Positions 40,044 through 49,102 are shown, counted from the stretch's first letter. The stretch: DNA of 64,000 nucleotides from an uncultured Christensenella sp. (GCA_910578325.1 CAJTQT010000004.1:166130-230129); one strand, 5' to 3'. Numbers and translations are program-made. Notes: generated by a model not told the origin, from the sequence alone.

Positions 40044-42647
40044 TTATTTGCCGTAGTAGGCGTTGAGATACATCTGCTTGATTTCGCTCATCAACGGATA
40101 TCTCGGATTTGCGCCCGTGCACTGATCGTCAAACGCTTGTTCAACCATCTCGTCGAGAGAGGAAAGGAACGTCTGCTCGTCGATGCCGTATTCCTTGATA
40201 GTGGGCTTGATGCCGACTTTCGCTTTGAGTTTATCAAGTTCTTTGATGAGATTTTCGAGTTTTTCCTCGTCGTTCTTACCCTTAATTCCAAGATAATCGG
40301 CGACTTCTGCATATCTTGCAAGCGTATGCGGATGTCCGTATTGCGGGAACGTACCCATCTTTACGGGAGTCTCGGAAGCGTTGAAACGCAGAACTTCGTC
40401 AATCATAAGCGCGTTCGCAACACCGTGGGGAAGATGGTGGAATGCTCCGAGTTTATGCGCCATAGAGTGGCACACACCGAGGAACGCGTTTGCAAACGCC
40501 ATACCCGCCATAGTAGCGGCATTGCCCATTTTCTCTCTTGCAACGGGGTCGTTGGGACCGTTGTCATACGCTTTGGGGAGATACTCGAATATCATTTTGA
40601 GTGCGCGCAACGCTATGCCGTCGGTATAATCCGTCGCAAGCATAGAAGCGTATGCTTCAAGAGCGTGCGTCACTGCGTCGATACCGGAAGCGGCGGTAAG
40701 TCCCTTAGGCGCGTTCATCATCATATCCGCGTCGACGATTGCGATAGTAGGCATAAGTTCGTAGTCGGCAAGAGGATATTTGACGCCCGTCTTTTCATCG
40801 GTGATAACTGCGAACGGAGTCACCTCGCTGCCCGTACCTGCGGAGGTCGGAATCGCGACAAAGGCTGCTTTCTCTCCCATTTGGGGGAATGTATATACTC
40901 TCTTTCTAATATCTACAAAGCGCATAGCGAGGTCGAGGAAGTCGACTTCGGGATGCTCGTAAAGCACCCACATAATTTTACCCGCGTCCATAGCGGAACC
41001 GCCGCCGATTGCGATGATGACGTCGGGATTGAACGCACGCATTGCCTCGGCGCCCTCTTTGGCGCAAGCGAGCGTGGGATCGGGAGCGACGTCGAAGAAC
41101 GTGTAATGAGTGATTCCCATTTCGTCGAGTTTATCGGTGATGGGTTTGGTGTAGCCGTTGCCGTAAAGGAAACTGTCCGTAACGACAAACGCTTTTTTCT
41201 TGTTATAAACCGCGCCCAACTCATTGAGTGCGACAGGCAGACAGCCTTTCTTGAAGTACACTTTCTGCGGTGCTCTGAACCACAACATATTTTCTCTCCT
41301 CTCCGCAACGGTCTTTATATTCAGAAGATGTTTTACGCCGACGTTTTCGCTGACGCTGTTTCCGCCCCAACTTCCGCAACCGAGCGTAAGGGACGGAGCA
41401 AGTTTAAAGTTGTACAAATCGCCGATACCGCCTTGCGACGAGGGCGTATTGATGAGCAGACGGCAGGTTTTCATAGCCGCTTCCCATTTGTTCAACTTTT
41501 CCGTTTGAGTGAGTTGGTTGATATATATGCTGGACGTATGTCCGTATCCGCCGTCTGCGATAAGAGTTTCCGCTTTTGCAACCGCGTCGTCGAAATCTTC
41601 GGCTTTATACATAGCAAGCACGGGAGAGAGTTTTTCGTGCGCGAATTCCTCTTTCAGGTCTACGCTTTCAACTTCGCCGACAAGCACTTTGCTGCCCGCG
41701 GGAGCCTTTACGCCTGCCATTTCGGCAATGGTGCAAGCGGACTGACCGACGATTTTCGCATTGAGCGCGCCCTTGATAAGAATAGTCTTGCGGACTTTAT
41801 CCGTTTCCTCTGCATTGAGGAAGTACGCGCCTCTGGCCTTCATTTCCTTCTTGAATTTTTCGTACACGCCTTTGAGAACGATAACGGACTGCTCGCTTGC
41901 GCAAATCATACCGTTGTCAAACGTCTTCGAGTGCAGAATGGAAGACGCCGCAAGAACGATATCCGCCGAGTCGTCAACGATTGCGGGCGTATTGCCTGCG
42001 CCGACGCCGACTGCGGGTTTACCGCTCGAATATGCGGATTTAACCATTCCGGGACCGCCTGTTGCAAGAATCAAATCCGCTTCGCCCATAAGTTGAGCTG
42101 AAAGCGCAACGGTAGGCTCGTCAATCCACGCGATGATGTTTTCGGGCGCGCCTGCTTTTACGGCTGCCTCGTAAACTGTTTTAGCCGCCTCGATGGTGCA
42201 CTTCTTTGCACGCGGATGGGGCGAGAACACAATTCCGTTTCTGGTTTTAAGCGCAATCAACGCCTTGAAAATCGCAGTCGAAGTGGGGTTGGTCGTAGGA
42301 ACAACCGCCGCGATGATTCCCACTGGCTCGGCAATCTTTTTGGTGCCGTATGCCTTGTCCTCTTCGAGTACGCCGCAAGTTTTTGTGTTGCGGAAAGCAT
42401 TGTAAATATATTCGGACGCGTAATGGTTTTTGATTACCTTATCTTCAACAATACCCATACCCGTCTCTTCAACAGCCATTTTGGCAAGAGGAATTCTCGC
42501 CTTGTTTGCCGCCATTGATGCTTGGAAGAATATTTTGTCCACCTGCTCTTGCGTAAAGGTAGCAAACTGGCGTTGAGCCTCTTTGACCTTAGCCAGCAAC
42601 TTGTGCAAACTTTCTTCGCTGTTGACCACTGCAATTTTGTTTTCCAT
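40044..42647 (-). CDS. adhE: Bifunctional acetaldehyde-CoA/alcohol dehydrogenase
   Basis: An 867-residue protein, the standard AdhE length. The N-terminal aldehyde dehydrogenase half has VPTTNPTSTAIFKALIALK and the catalytic Cys in FDNGMICASEQS; the linker is near residue 440. The C-terminal iron alcohol dehydrogenase half has GGGSAMDAGK, DAVTHALEAYAS and GVCHSMAHKLGAFHHLPHG with the metal-binding His residues. It reduces acetyl-CoA to ethanol with two NADH and forms spirosomes in other bacteria. It lies next to the hydrogenase operon, the other main route for excess reductant. AAGG precedes the ATG; the promoter overlaps a palindrome. Confidence 0.96.
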   Translation of the reverse strand: MENKIAVVNSEESLHKLLAKVKEAQRQFATFTQEQVDKIFFQASMAANKARIPLAKMAVEETGMGIVEDKVIKNHYASEYIYNAFRNTKTCGVLEEDKAYGTKKIAEPVGIIAAVVPTTNPTSTAIFKALIALKTRNGIVFSPHPRAKKCTIEAAKTVYEAAVKAGAPENIIAWIDEPTVALSAQLMGEADLILATGGPGMVKSAYSSGKPAVGVGAGNTPAIVDDSADIVLAASSILHSKTFDNGMICASEQSVIVLKGVYEKFKKEMKARGAYFLNAEETDKVRKTILIKGALNAKIVGQSACTIAEMAGVKAPAGSKVLVGEVESVDLKEEFAHEKLSPVLAMYKAEDFDDAVAKAETLIADGGYGHTSSIYINQLTQTEKLNKWEAAMKTCRLLINTPSSQGGIGDLYNFKLAPSLTLGCGSWGGNSVSENVGVKHLLNIKTVAERRENMLWFRAPQKVYFKKGCLPVALNELGAVYNKKKAFVVTDSFLYGNGYTKPITDKLDEMGITHYTFFDVAPDPTLACAKEGAEAMRAFNPDVIIAIGGGSAMDAGKIMWVLYEHPEVDFLDLAMRFVDIRKRVYTFPQMGEKAAFVAIPTSAGTGSEVTPFAVITDEKTGVKYPLADYELMPTIAIVDADMMMNAPKGLTAASGIDAVTHALEAYASMLATDYTDGIALRALKMIFEYLPKAYDNGPNDPVAREKMGNAATMAGMAFANAFLGVCHSMAHKLGAFHHLPHGVANALMIDEVLRFNASETPVKMGTFPQYGHPHTLARYAEVADYLGIKGKNDEEKLENLIKELDKLKAKVGIKPTIKEYGIDEQTFLSSLDEMVEQAFDDQCTGANPRYPLMSEIKQMYLNAYYGK

Positions 42648-42685
42648 AACCTTATTTCCTTATTTTTTTATTTACCGAATTTGTT

Positions 42686-42736
42686 TCGATAATTTTTTAT
42701 CGATATTATTTTACTCGTTTGCCCGAATTTTGTCAA
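42686..42736 (-). promoter_or_regulatory. adhE promoter with a Rex-like palindromic operator
   Basis: On the minus strand: TTGACA (42736-42731), 17-bp spacer, TAAAAT (42713-42708). Five bases beyond the -10 lies TCGATAA-TTTT-TTATCGA in plus-strand reading (42686-42703), an 18-bp perfect palindrome with a 4-base centre, over the expected start point. Rex sites have the same 7-4-7 form (TTGTnAA ... TTnACAA), but the outer bases differ. Confidence 0.65.
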
Positions 42737-42790
42737 CAGAATATTATAAAAAAACTTAAAAAGTGCATTGTAAATATATTCCTTAAACAA

Positions 42791-42823
42791 CGGAGGTACG
42801 CGCGTTGCAGCCGCGTACCTCCG
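42791..42823. repeat. Strong inverted repeat upstream of adhE
   Basis: CGGAGGTACGCG (42791-42802) and CGCGTACCTCCG (42812-42823), perfect 12-bp arms and nine-base loop, without T run. It may end the M28-like transcript's antisense side or act as a protein site. It lies 70 bases before the M28-like stop codon. Confidence 0.5.
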
Positions 42824-42892
42824 TCAATCGGAATAAAACGTCCGAATACTATACATTTCCATTTTTAAACCACAAATTTCTGACGACACATT

Positions 42893-44197
42893 TCAATCTG
42901 TCGCAGTTTGGATTTCGGGCGTTTCGCTGTCGGTACACCCCTCCGCGCGAGCGACATCCTCTTCCCCTGCGCCCTCCTCTGCAATTGAATTCAACGCGTC
43001 TTCTTTCGAGTAGAGTTTCAGAATTTCAAGCGTAAGCCCGAAGCATTCGGCAATACACTCCTGGCTCAGATTGTCGTACGAGTCGTATCTCGTGTAATAA
43101 TAGTCCGGCAACTTGCTGTTTATAGCGATAATTCCCGCGCTCTTGAATCCCGCCTGCGTGAATGCCGAACTGTCGGTAGCGTCGAAAGGTATTTTGTGAT
43201 TCGAACACTTTACGCCCGCGTTATCCGCGCTACGCAGTATGAGGCGGGATATTTCCTTATCGCTTTTGACAAGTCCGCTCATTTCCGTACTGTTGACGTT
43301 GAGGCTTTTGAGTTCACGCAAAGTACTGAGCGCAATAAACACGGTGCTGTCCTTATCGAATTCATCCTTATGCGCGTCGCACCAGGCTTTCGCCCCTCGC
43401 AACCCTACTGCTCCGCTGCCCGAAATAATCACGCCTACGTCCGTATTCTCAAGTTGAACACCCGCAAGAGTTTCCAACGCATTAACGGCGATAAAACATC
43501 CGCTCAGATTGTTGTTTGCTCCGTCAACCACGGTTTTTCTGCCTTTCATAAAGTAAGTCAAAAACAGCGGCGCCGTAAATACAAGCCCTGCCAAAGCGGG
43601 ATAAAGCATTATGCCCTGCGCGATTCCCGCGCCGAGACCGCCTGTCAAAATCCATCTTGCGACCGCGAGCGCGACATAATATGTGACGCCGATAAAATCA
43701 AAAACTATAACGGTTATCATCATAACGCCGCCCAGACGGTACTTTACGCAGTTTTCAAAGCCCGCGTCAACGTTTGCGACAAAGAAAACCGTGCGTTTAC
43801 GCTCCCCCGAGCATTTTTTCAATGCGGTTACATTTTGCGATTCCGCCTCTTTATACAGCGGATCCAAAGTGCGTTTATACATCACAAATTGAAGCAGAAA
43901 AGGTATAGCCGCGACTATAAAAAGCAAAATGGAAACCATTGCCGAGAAAAAGTAAGCAACGATTCCCATCATAGCGCAAGTCACGCTTGCGGTAATCCAT
44001 CCGGAAAAAGCGTTCGGATTGACCTTGAAAGTTTCGGTTTTAACGTCGTCGGCGCAGGCAGCAAGCCTCTGAGCAAAATACTGCGACGCATTCTTTTCCC
44101 CTTCGCTTCCCGCATTGCGGTTTGCGTAAGTTTTACATACCGTCTTTATATCGGCACAAATCTGCTCCGCAACGCCGTATTTATCAGTCATATTCAT
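42893..44197 (-). CDS. M28-like membrane protein with degenerate peptidase site
   Basis: A 434-residue protein: an M28-type N-terminal half interrupted by membrane segments (two helices about 68-108 and four about 160-215), then the second half of the fold. Where active M28 enzymes have H-x-D, this has ANVDAG; DGANNNLSG keeps the bridging Asp; the catalytic Glu-Glu is replaced (SGSGAVGLRG); and the last His is YTRYDSYDN. So zinc binding and catalysis are probably lost. It may be a binding or scaffold protein. It overlaps the MarR gene by 14 bases, so they form an operon. Confidence 0.75.
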   Translation of the reverse strand: MNMTDKYGVAEQICADIKTVCKTYANRNAGSEGEKNASQYFAQRLAACADDVKTETFKVNPNAFSGWITASVTCAMMGIVAYFFSAMVSILLFIVAAIPFLLQFVMYKRTLDPLYKEAESQNVTALKKCSGERKRTVFFVANVDAGFENCVKYRLGGVMMITVIVFDFIGVTYYVALAVARWILTGGLGAGIAQGIMLYPALAGLVFTAPLFLTYFMKGRKTVVDGANNNLSGCFIAVNALETLAGVQLENTDVGVIISGSGAVGLRGAKAWCDAHKDEFDKDSTVFIALSTLRELKSLNVNSTEMSGLVKSDKEISRLILRSADNAGVKCSNHKIPFDATDSSAFTQAGFKSAGIIAINSKLPDYYYTRYDSYDNLSQECIAECFGLTLEILKLYSKEDALNSIAEEGAGEEDVARAEGCTDSETPEIQTATD

Positions 44198-44627
44198 TCC
44201 CTCCGCGAGGATTGAGGTTATTTATGATAATTTCAAGCATCAGTTGTGTAATACGCAAAGCCTTATCATCGGTATTCTTCGTGGCAAGCGCGCAAAAATC
44301 CTCGTTAGCCCGTTCTATCACCGATGCAATTTCTCTGCCCTTATCGGTCAGTTGCAGGTTCTGTTCTCTTTTGTCAATATCGGAAATGGTAATCTCTATC
44401 AGTCCCTTTTCTCTCAACGATTTTACACTGCGCGATACAAGCGCCTTAGAGACCTCCGCATCTCTTGCAATCGCGCTGGCGGTGGAAATATTCCGCAGTG
44501 CGTGCAATACGGATATCTCGTTGGGCGACAGATTCCCGTCGGCAACGTATTTTGCCACAAAAGCGTTGTACTCGCGCAATAGCGTTCTGAAAGACGCAAA
44601 TATAGCGTTGCATTGTTTTACATTCAT
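44184..44627 (-). CDS. MarR family transcriptional regulator
   Basis: A 147-residue protein from the ATG at 44627 (a TTG ten codons upstream is less likely). The winged helix is visible: NEISVLHALRNISTASAIAR, EVSKALVSRSVKSLREKGLI, then the wing ISDIDKREQNLQLTDKGREIA. It binds DNA as a dimer through long terminal helices. TATAAT lies six bases before the ATG (leaderless). It probably regulates its own operon with the M28-like gene and may act on the neighbouring sugar symporter. Confidence 0.92.
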   Translation of the reverse strand: MNVKQCNAIFASFRTLLREYNAFVAKYVADGNLSPNEISVLHALRNISTASAIARDAEVSKALVSRSVKSLREKGLIEITISDIDKREQNLQLTDKGREIASVIERANEDFCALATKNTDDKALRITQLMLEIIINNLNPRGGNEYD

Positions 44628-44633
44628 ATTCCT

Positions 44634-44662
44634 ATTATACAACAAACCGCCGTGCAATACAA
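44634..44662 (-). promoter_or_regulatory. Promoter of the marR operon, leaderless spacing
   Basis: TTGTAT (44662-44657), 17-bp spacer, TATAAT (44639-44634), six bases to the ATG. The spacer contains one arm of the inverted repeat at 44646-44695. Confidence 0.75.
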
Positions 44663-44695
44663 CACTTTGTTTAAGCGAGGCAATTGCACGGCGGT
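44646..44695 (-). terminator. Inverted repeat between symporter and marR genes
   Basis: Perfect 13-bp arms ACCGCCGTGCAAT (44646-44658) and 44683-44695. In the direction of transcription it follows the symporter stop, so it can be its terminator; one arm lies in the marR promoter spacer, so it can also be an operator. Confidence 0.6.
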
Positions 44696-44705
44696 ATAAT
44701 ACCTA

Positions 44706-46601
44706 TTATTCTTCAGTATTCTCGGTTGTTTCTTCTCCGTCCGTCTGCGTGACTTCGAAGTTCTCTGAGGGTTCGTCCGTTTCTTCGAAAGGCACCGCTT
44801 CGCTATCCTCGTTCGGGAAAATGACGTTGGGAGCAAATCCGTCGGTCGCGCTTTCCAGCGTATCGACTTCAACGGTTCCGCCGCCCGCAAGTTCCGCTTT
44901 CTTGCGCTTGATTTCCGCAACCGCCGCCTGTTGCTGTTTCTCGTTAAACTTATAGAAGAACAGCGGTATTACGGTAAGGAAGAAGGATATCGCCGCAATC
45001 AACACAAGCATAATCCACATAGTGTCCTTACCCTGAGGAGTAACCGCGCTTGCATTGCCCGCCTCTACGCCCGCCATATAGTACGCAAGAACACCTACGA
45101 AAGCGCCGACAGCCATACCGATTTTGTTGATGAGCGTCTGCATAGCAAAGCATATACCTTCCGCGCGCTCGCCCGTTTTAAGTTCGAGATACTCGACGGT
45201 GTCGCCTATCATAGCGTAAGTGAGAATATTTCCGAAACCTGACGGAATACCCGCGATGACCAGCGCAATGATAAGAACCACCGTTGTCACCGTGCTTGAA
45301 TAATTGCCATGGTCGAATGCAATACCGACAATAAAAGCGATAAGCATAGCCGCGCCGCCGATTATGTGCGACCAAATATACGTATTGCGCTTTCCGAATT
45401 TTTTGGTAAACCACGGAACCAGCAACGACGCGATAAGTCCGCCGGGGACAATCGCCATAGTAAAGAGCGAGTACATCGACTCTTTATTCATAATATACTT
45501 TGCGAAATACAAACCGCCGGTATACGTGAACAACATTCTCGCCGCGCCGCCGATACCGGAAAGCACTATGAGCATAAGCGGTTTATTTTTAAACAGTAGT
45601 TTGAGATTATGTTTGAGAGACGGAGGCTGTTCAAGCGACTGATTGCGCTCGGTCGTATTCTTATAACCGAGAAAGAACAGCGGCAACGCAATGACGCAGC
45701 AGACGATTGCAACTGTGAAATACGTCCATCTGAGGTCGCTCATCATACTTGCGCCCGCGCTGTTTTTCAGATCGAGCAACGCCGCGCCGCTCTGACTGAG
45801 GCTTATGCCGATACTTTCGAAAGACGCCGTAATCGCCGTAAGTTTATCTGCGGATAACGCTGTCTGGATATACGCCCCGACGTTCTCGATACCCGAAAAC
45901 ATTTTAAAGAACGCTTCGTTAGACGCCACTACTTCTGCGTCTCCGTTCAGCGCATTCATCAAAGACTGGATAGCGGAGACAACCGCGTTATCTGCCGACG
46001 TAACACCCTGCGTGATAATAGGAGTGAGCACCGTAACGATACCCGCGCCGGCGGTACAGAACAAACGCGCTATGGTAAGCAGGTTTCCTCTGCGGAAGGT
46101 ATCGTTCGACATAGCGGTCGAAAGTCCCCAGTACGGAACGTCCGCTATGGTATAAATAATACCCCACACTATGTACATAATGGATAACGCCGCAAACCCG
46201 CCGTCGGTATTTGGGAACCAAGGCAGGAAACAGACCGCCGTCATCGCTGCAATCGGAAACGCCATCCACTTCATATAAGGACGGCATTTGCCCCATTTAG
46301 TACGCGTACGGTCGACAATCGAACCCATAATCGGGTCGTTGAGCGCGTCGAAGACTCTGGCTCCGAGCATAAGAAATGCGACAGCCAAAGCGGAGAACCC
46401 GATTGCGTCCGTCATAAACACCGTAAGATACGAACCTACGACGGTGCATATAAGGTTCTGACCGAATCCGCAAAGAGAATAACTCAAACCCTCTTTGGGC
46501 TGCATTTCGCCGTCGCCCGGCGTTGAGCCGAACAACTTATGCAGTAAAGATTTTTTTTCGCCGACAGCCGCGGCGTCTTGTTTTTTGCCCATAATTTTCA
46601 C
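44706..46601 (-). CDS. GPH-type sugar:cation symporter
   Basis: A 631-residue MFS protein with about 12 membrane helices. Family features: YSLCGFGQNLICTVVGSYLTVF, the DPIMGSIVDRTRTKWGKCRPY loop (in two runs, about 95-116), IADVPYWGLSTAM and the second-half GLIASLLVPWFTKKFGKRNTY. An inserted polar loop (about 205-285) is longer than in MelB/LacS types. The last 75 residues are acidic and disordered. It likely imports a glycoside, pentoside or hexuronide with Na+ or H+. No glycoside hydrolase is adjacent, so the substrate is open. Confidence 0.88.
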   Translation of the reverse strand: MKIMGKKQDAAAVGEKKSLLHKLFGSTPGDGEMQPKEGLSYSLCGFGQNLICTVVGSYLTVFMTDAIGFSALAVAFLMLGARVFDALNDPIMGSIVDRTRTKWGKCRPYMKWMAFPIAAMTAVCFLPWFPNTDGGFAALSIMYIVWGIIYTIADVPYWGLSTAMSNDTFRRGNLLTIARLFCTAGAGIVTVLTPIITQGVTSADNAVVSAIQSLMNALNGDAEVVASNEAFFKMFSGIENVGAYIQTALSADKLTAITASFESIGISLSQSGAALLDLKNSAGASMMSDLRWTYFTVAIVCCVIALPLFFLGYKNTTERNQSLEQPPSLKHNLKLLFKNKPLMLIVLSGIGGAARMLFTYTGGLYFAKYIMNKESMYSLFTMAIVPGGLIASLLVPWFTKKFGKRNTYIWSHIIGGAAMLIAFIVGIAFDHGNYSSTVTTVVLIIALVIAGIPSGFGNILTYAMIGDTVEYLELKTGERAEGICFAMQTLINKIGMAVGAFVGVLAYYMAGVEAGNASAVTPQGKDTMWIMLVLIAAISFFLTVIPLFFYKFNEKQQQAAVAEIKRKKAELAGGGTVEVDTLESATDGFAPNVIFPNEDSEAVPFEETDEPSENFEVTQTDGEETTENTEE

Positions 46602-46845
46602 CCTATAAAAGTATTGTAACGTCTCTAAACATTACGAAATAACAGATATCAATATTCTAACAACATTTTATAAAACAATCAACCCCAAAAACGGAACTTT
46701 TTCGACTTTCCGGCTCATTTTGCAAAATTAAATTAAAATTTCATAGCGTTTTACGCAAAATATGCGCGAGATATCCGCGCAACCTATAAATAAGCCGCGG
46801 AATGACAGGTTCCCACGGCAATTTTTTCTTCCGCAAATTGCGATT

Positions 46846-47469
46846 TTATCTTATAAAATTCGTTCGTACGCCCACTTCGTTGGCTGGTGCGTCAATACCC
46901 TGCGCCTTTCCTGCCGCGATACATTTGAGCAACCAAGCCATATTTCTGCCCAGATTGCGCATAGTCTGCATTCCCTCTTCGTCTTTCAATATTTCCTCGG
47001 GACTGTTTCCGAAAGCCATATTCCAGTACGAAGACGTCACAAGCGGCATTTCCGCAATAGTAGGATACTTGTTGAGCACGTCGATACTTGCAGTCGTACC
47101 CGCACGCCTCGCAACCGCGATGACGGCGGCGGGCTTATGAGCGAAACACTTTTTGCCGGCGTAAAACGCTCTGTCAAGGAAGCATTGTATCCGCCCGTCG
47201 GGATGCGCGTAATAGACGGGAGAGCCGAACACAAATGCGTCCGCTTCCTTTGCCTTATCAATAAACTCATTCACCGCGTCGTCACCGAATACGCATTTTC
47301 CTTTCCCGACGCACTGCTTACAGCCTATGCAGTCGCGAACGGGACCTGTTCCTATCTGAACGATTTCTGTTTCGATGCTTTCGCTTTGAAGTATCTTCGC
47401 AATTTCGCCAAGAGCGGTAAACGTACATCCTTTTGAACGGCAACTGCCGTTAAGCAACACAACTTTCAT
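46846..47469 (-). CDS. Flavodoxin-fold NAD(P)H:FMN oxidoreductase
   Basis: A 207-residue protein. NGSCRSKGCTFTALGEIAK is the FMN phosphate loop; FGSPVYYAHPDG is the isoalloxazine loop. A Cys motif DCIGCKQCVGKGKC (about 48-61) resembles the cluster-binding motif of iron-sulfur flavoproteins. It may transfer electrons between ferredoxin and small acceptors. A ribosome binding site GAGGTAG precedes the ATG. Confidence 0.85.
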   Translation of the reverse strand: MKVVLLNGSCRSKGCTFTALGEIAKILQSESIETEIVQIGTGPVRDCIGCKQCVGKGKCVFGDDAVNEFIDKAKEADAFVFGSPVYYAHPDGRIQCFLDRAFYAGKKCFAHKPAAVIAVARRAGTTASIDVLNKYPTIAEMPLVTSSYWNMAFGNSPEEILKDEEGMQTMRNLGRNMAWLLKCIAAGKAQGIDAPANEVGVRTNFIR

Positions 47470-47678
47470 TTCTACCTCGCTTTATAGGGATTTTCAACAA
47501 CAGATATTGATACGTCAGTATATGCTCACATATACACTTGCGGCATTGCACATATATGTGCGCAAAGTCGCAAATTTAAATCGACTTGTATATATGTGCA
47601 TATATCGAGGTTTGGCAAATTGAAAACCACGCCTGTCGCCCTGCTTTTGCCAAAGCCTCGCGGCAGACGCCGCTCTAT
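47470..47678. promoter_or_regulatory. Upstream region of the flavoprotein gene with palindromes
   Basis: GCACATATATGTGC (47548-47561) is a perfect 14-bp palindrome; related ATATGTG and CACATATA words recur at 47526-47533 and 47592-47606. They look like binding sites for a dimeric regulator. No gene seen. Confidence 0.4.
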
Positions 47679-47870
47679 TCAGATTTCGAGCACCAAAGCC
47701 TTTTTAGGACAGAAATTTGAACATTTCCCGCACTTAATACATTTAGTATGGTCAATAGCAGGAGCCTCCCACTCTTTCTGCGACAGCGCGCCGACAGGAC
47801 AGACCTTTACAGCGGGACATTTGTGATTCTGCGGACAGTTTTCTGTTTTTATTGTTAGCATTTTTCCCAT
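47679..47870 (-). CDS. Small 4Fe-4S ferredoxin-like protein
   Basis: A 63-residue protein with CPAVKVCP (first, atypical half) and CIKCGKCSNFCP (canonical cluster motif). One 4Fe-4S cluster is sure; a second could use CPQNHKCPAVKVC. It probably donates electrons to a redox enzyme nearby, such as the flavoprotein downstream. AAGGTG precedes the ATG. Confidence 0.8.
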   Translation of the reverse strand: MGKMLTIKTENCPQNHKCPAVKVCPVGALSQKEWEAPAIDHTKCIKCGKCSNFCPKKALVLEI

Positions 47871-48134
47871 AAACCTACACCTTATTTACTGCGAATTTCC
47901 TCGCAGGTTATATTTCTATAATTATATTTTCATTATCATCAAAAATCAACACTTTTGTTTATATATGGAATATATGTTATGTAACTGCTCAATTAAATGT
48001 AATAATATAAAGATGTATGGTATGTTGACAGTCAACAATCTCGAGTTTGATAAAATAAATACTTGTCATAAAACCATCGTAAATTAGTTTTTATTATGTA
48101 TGATTTATTTGAAATAATCATATAGAGGTGTATA

Positions 48135-48737
48135 ATGATGGTAAACTGGTCCAATAATTGGATAAAAGTATTTGACGTATTAAATGATGTAGTGATTAAA
48201 GATTTTGACTATAAAAACGGGATACAAGGTCCTATAACAAAAAAACATTGCGTGAAGTGCATTGTAGTAAATCAGTGTTGGTTTGCAAATCAAAAGAATA
48301 AAAAACCGGAAGCAATGGAATATACTATTGAACAAGTCTTAAATGATAGCGAAAATAGAATTGGGCTATACCACTATAATTGTCATTGCAAAGAGATAGA
48401 TATTCCCGCACCGAAAGAATCAGATATTGAACTCATATGCCCTGAAGGTAAAATAAATTGGTTGTTTAAGGATAAGTCGGATTGGATTCGCGCATTTGGT
48501 CACGATCCCAATCAAAAGTTTTTAGAATATTTAAAAAACAAGGTTATCGAAAACTATTGTTTAGGTCAATACGCTATTTTGGAAATTACAAATCACGGTG
48601 TTGCTATAAATGTGTTTGTAGACATAGAAGGCGGCGGATTAAAGACCAATAAAGTATATAAAGTAAAATCAGGTTGGATGGTTTTCCCAGATGGAAAGCT
48701 AAAATGCAATACATTTATAGGAGGACGGATAAAATGA
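48135..48737 (+). CDS. Cys/His-rich protein of unknown function, possible toxin-like domain
   Basis: A 200-residue AT-rich gene with GAGGTG before the ATG. Residues 35-95 hold KKHCVKCIVVNQCWF and LYHYNCHCKEI, a C-x2-C ... C ... H-x3-C-x-C array that could bind zinc and resembles segments of phage minor head and polymorphic toxin proteins. Residues 100-200 form a second domain ending in VKSGWMVFPDGKLKCNTF. No sure family. The next gene overlaps by four bases and may encode a partner or immunity protein. AT-rich composition and tRNA-Ala att-like repeats nearby suggest transfer. Confidence 0.55.
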   Translation: MMVNWSNNWIKVFDVLNDVVIKDFDYKNGIQGPITKKHCVKCIVVNQCWFANQKNKKPEAMEYTIEQVLNDSENRIGLYHYNCHCKEIDIPAPKESDIELICPEGKINWLFKDKSDWIRAFGHDPNQKFLEYLKNKVIENYCLGQYAILEITNHGVAINVFVDIEGGGLKTNKVYKVKSGWMVFPDGKLKCNTFIGGRIK

Positions 48738-49102
48738 AAATGTTTGATAAAGTAAAAGTTTTGGTATCAAATCCCGAATATGAAAAAAACGGAATATTTA
48801 AAGGGATGATAGGAACTATTATTGAAGCGCATATCGAATTTAGAAGTTTTCAAGTGACGTTTACCGATCCAACACCGGTAACGGCTGAGAACTTCGATTA
48901 TATTGACCTTAAAGACGATGTTGTAGAATATATACACGTTAAAGATCTGGAAGTCGTCAAAGAGAGCGATTGTAGCGACGAATACATACTCAATGATTTG
49001 CCGAATAAAGATATTCGTTGGTATTGCAAAGTAGAAGACGGCTTTATCAAAAATCTACGAGGAGACAAATTGAACAAGATTGCTTATGATTACGATAGTT
49101 AA
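48734..49102 (+). CDS. Unknown 122-residue partner protein
   Basis: ATG at 48734, overlapping the previous stop (ATGA). The first half begins KMFDKVKVLVSNPEYEKNGIFKGMIGTIIEA, like small beta-barrel (SH3/KOW-like) proteins that follow toxin-type genes. The second half is acidic. No catalytic motif. Translational overlap implies a functional pair; immunity to the upstream protein is a guess. Confidence 0.6.
   Translation: MKMFDKVKVLVSNPEYEKNGIFKGMIGTIIEAHIEFRSFQVTFTDPTPVTAENFDYIDLKDDVVEYIHVKDLEVVKESDCSDEYILNDLPNKDIRWYCKVEDGFIKNLRGDKLNKIAYDYDS

Noticed and set aside
40020..42101. 693-codon forward frame opposite adhE
   Set aside because: Long antisense frames are expected opposite highly expressed genes with biased codons; no domain seen.
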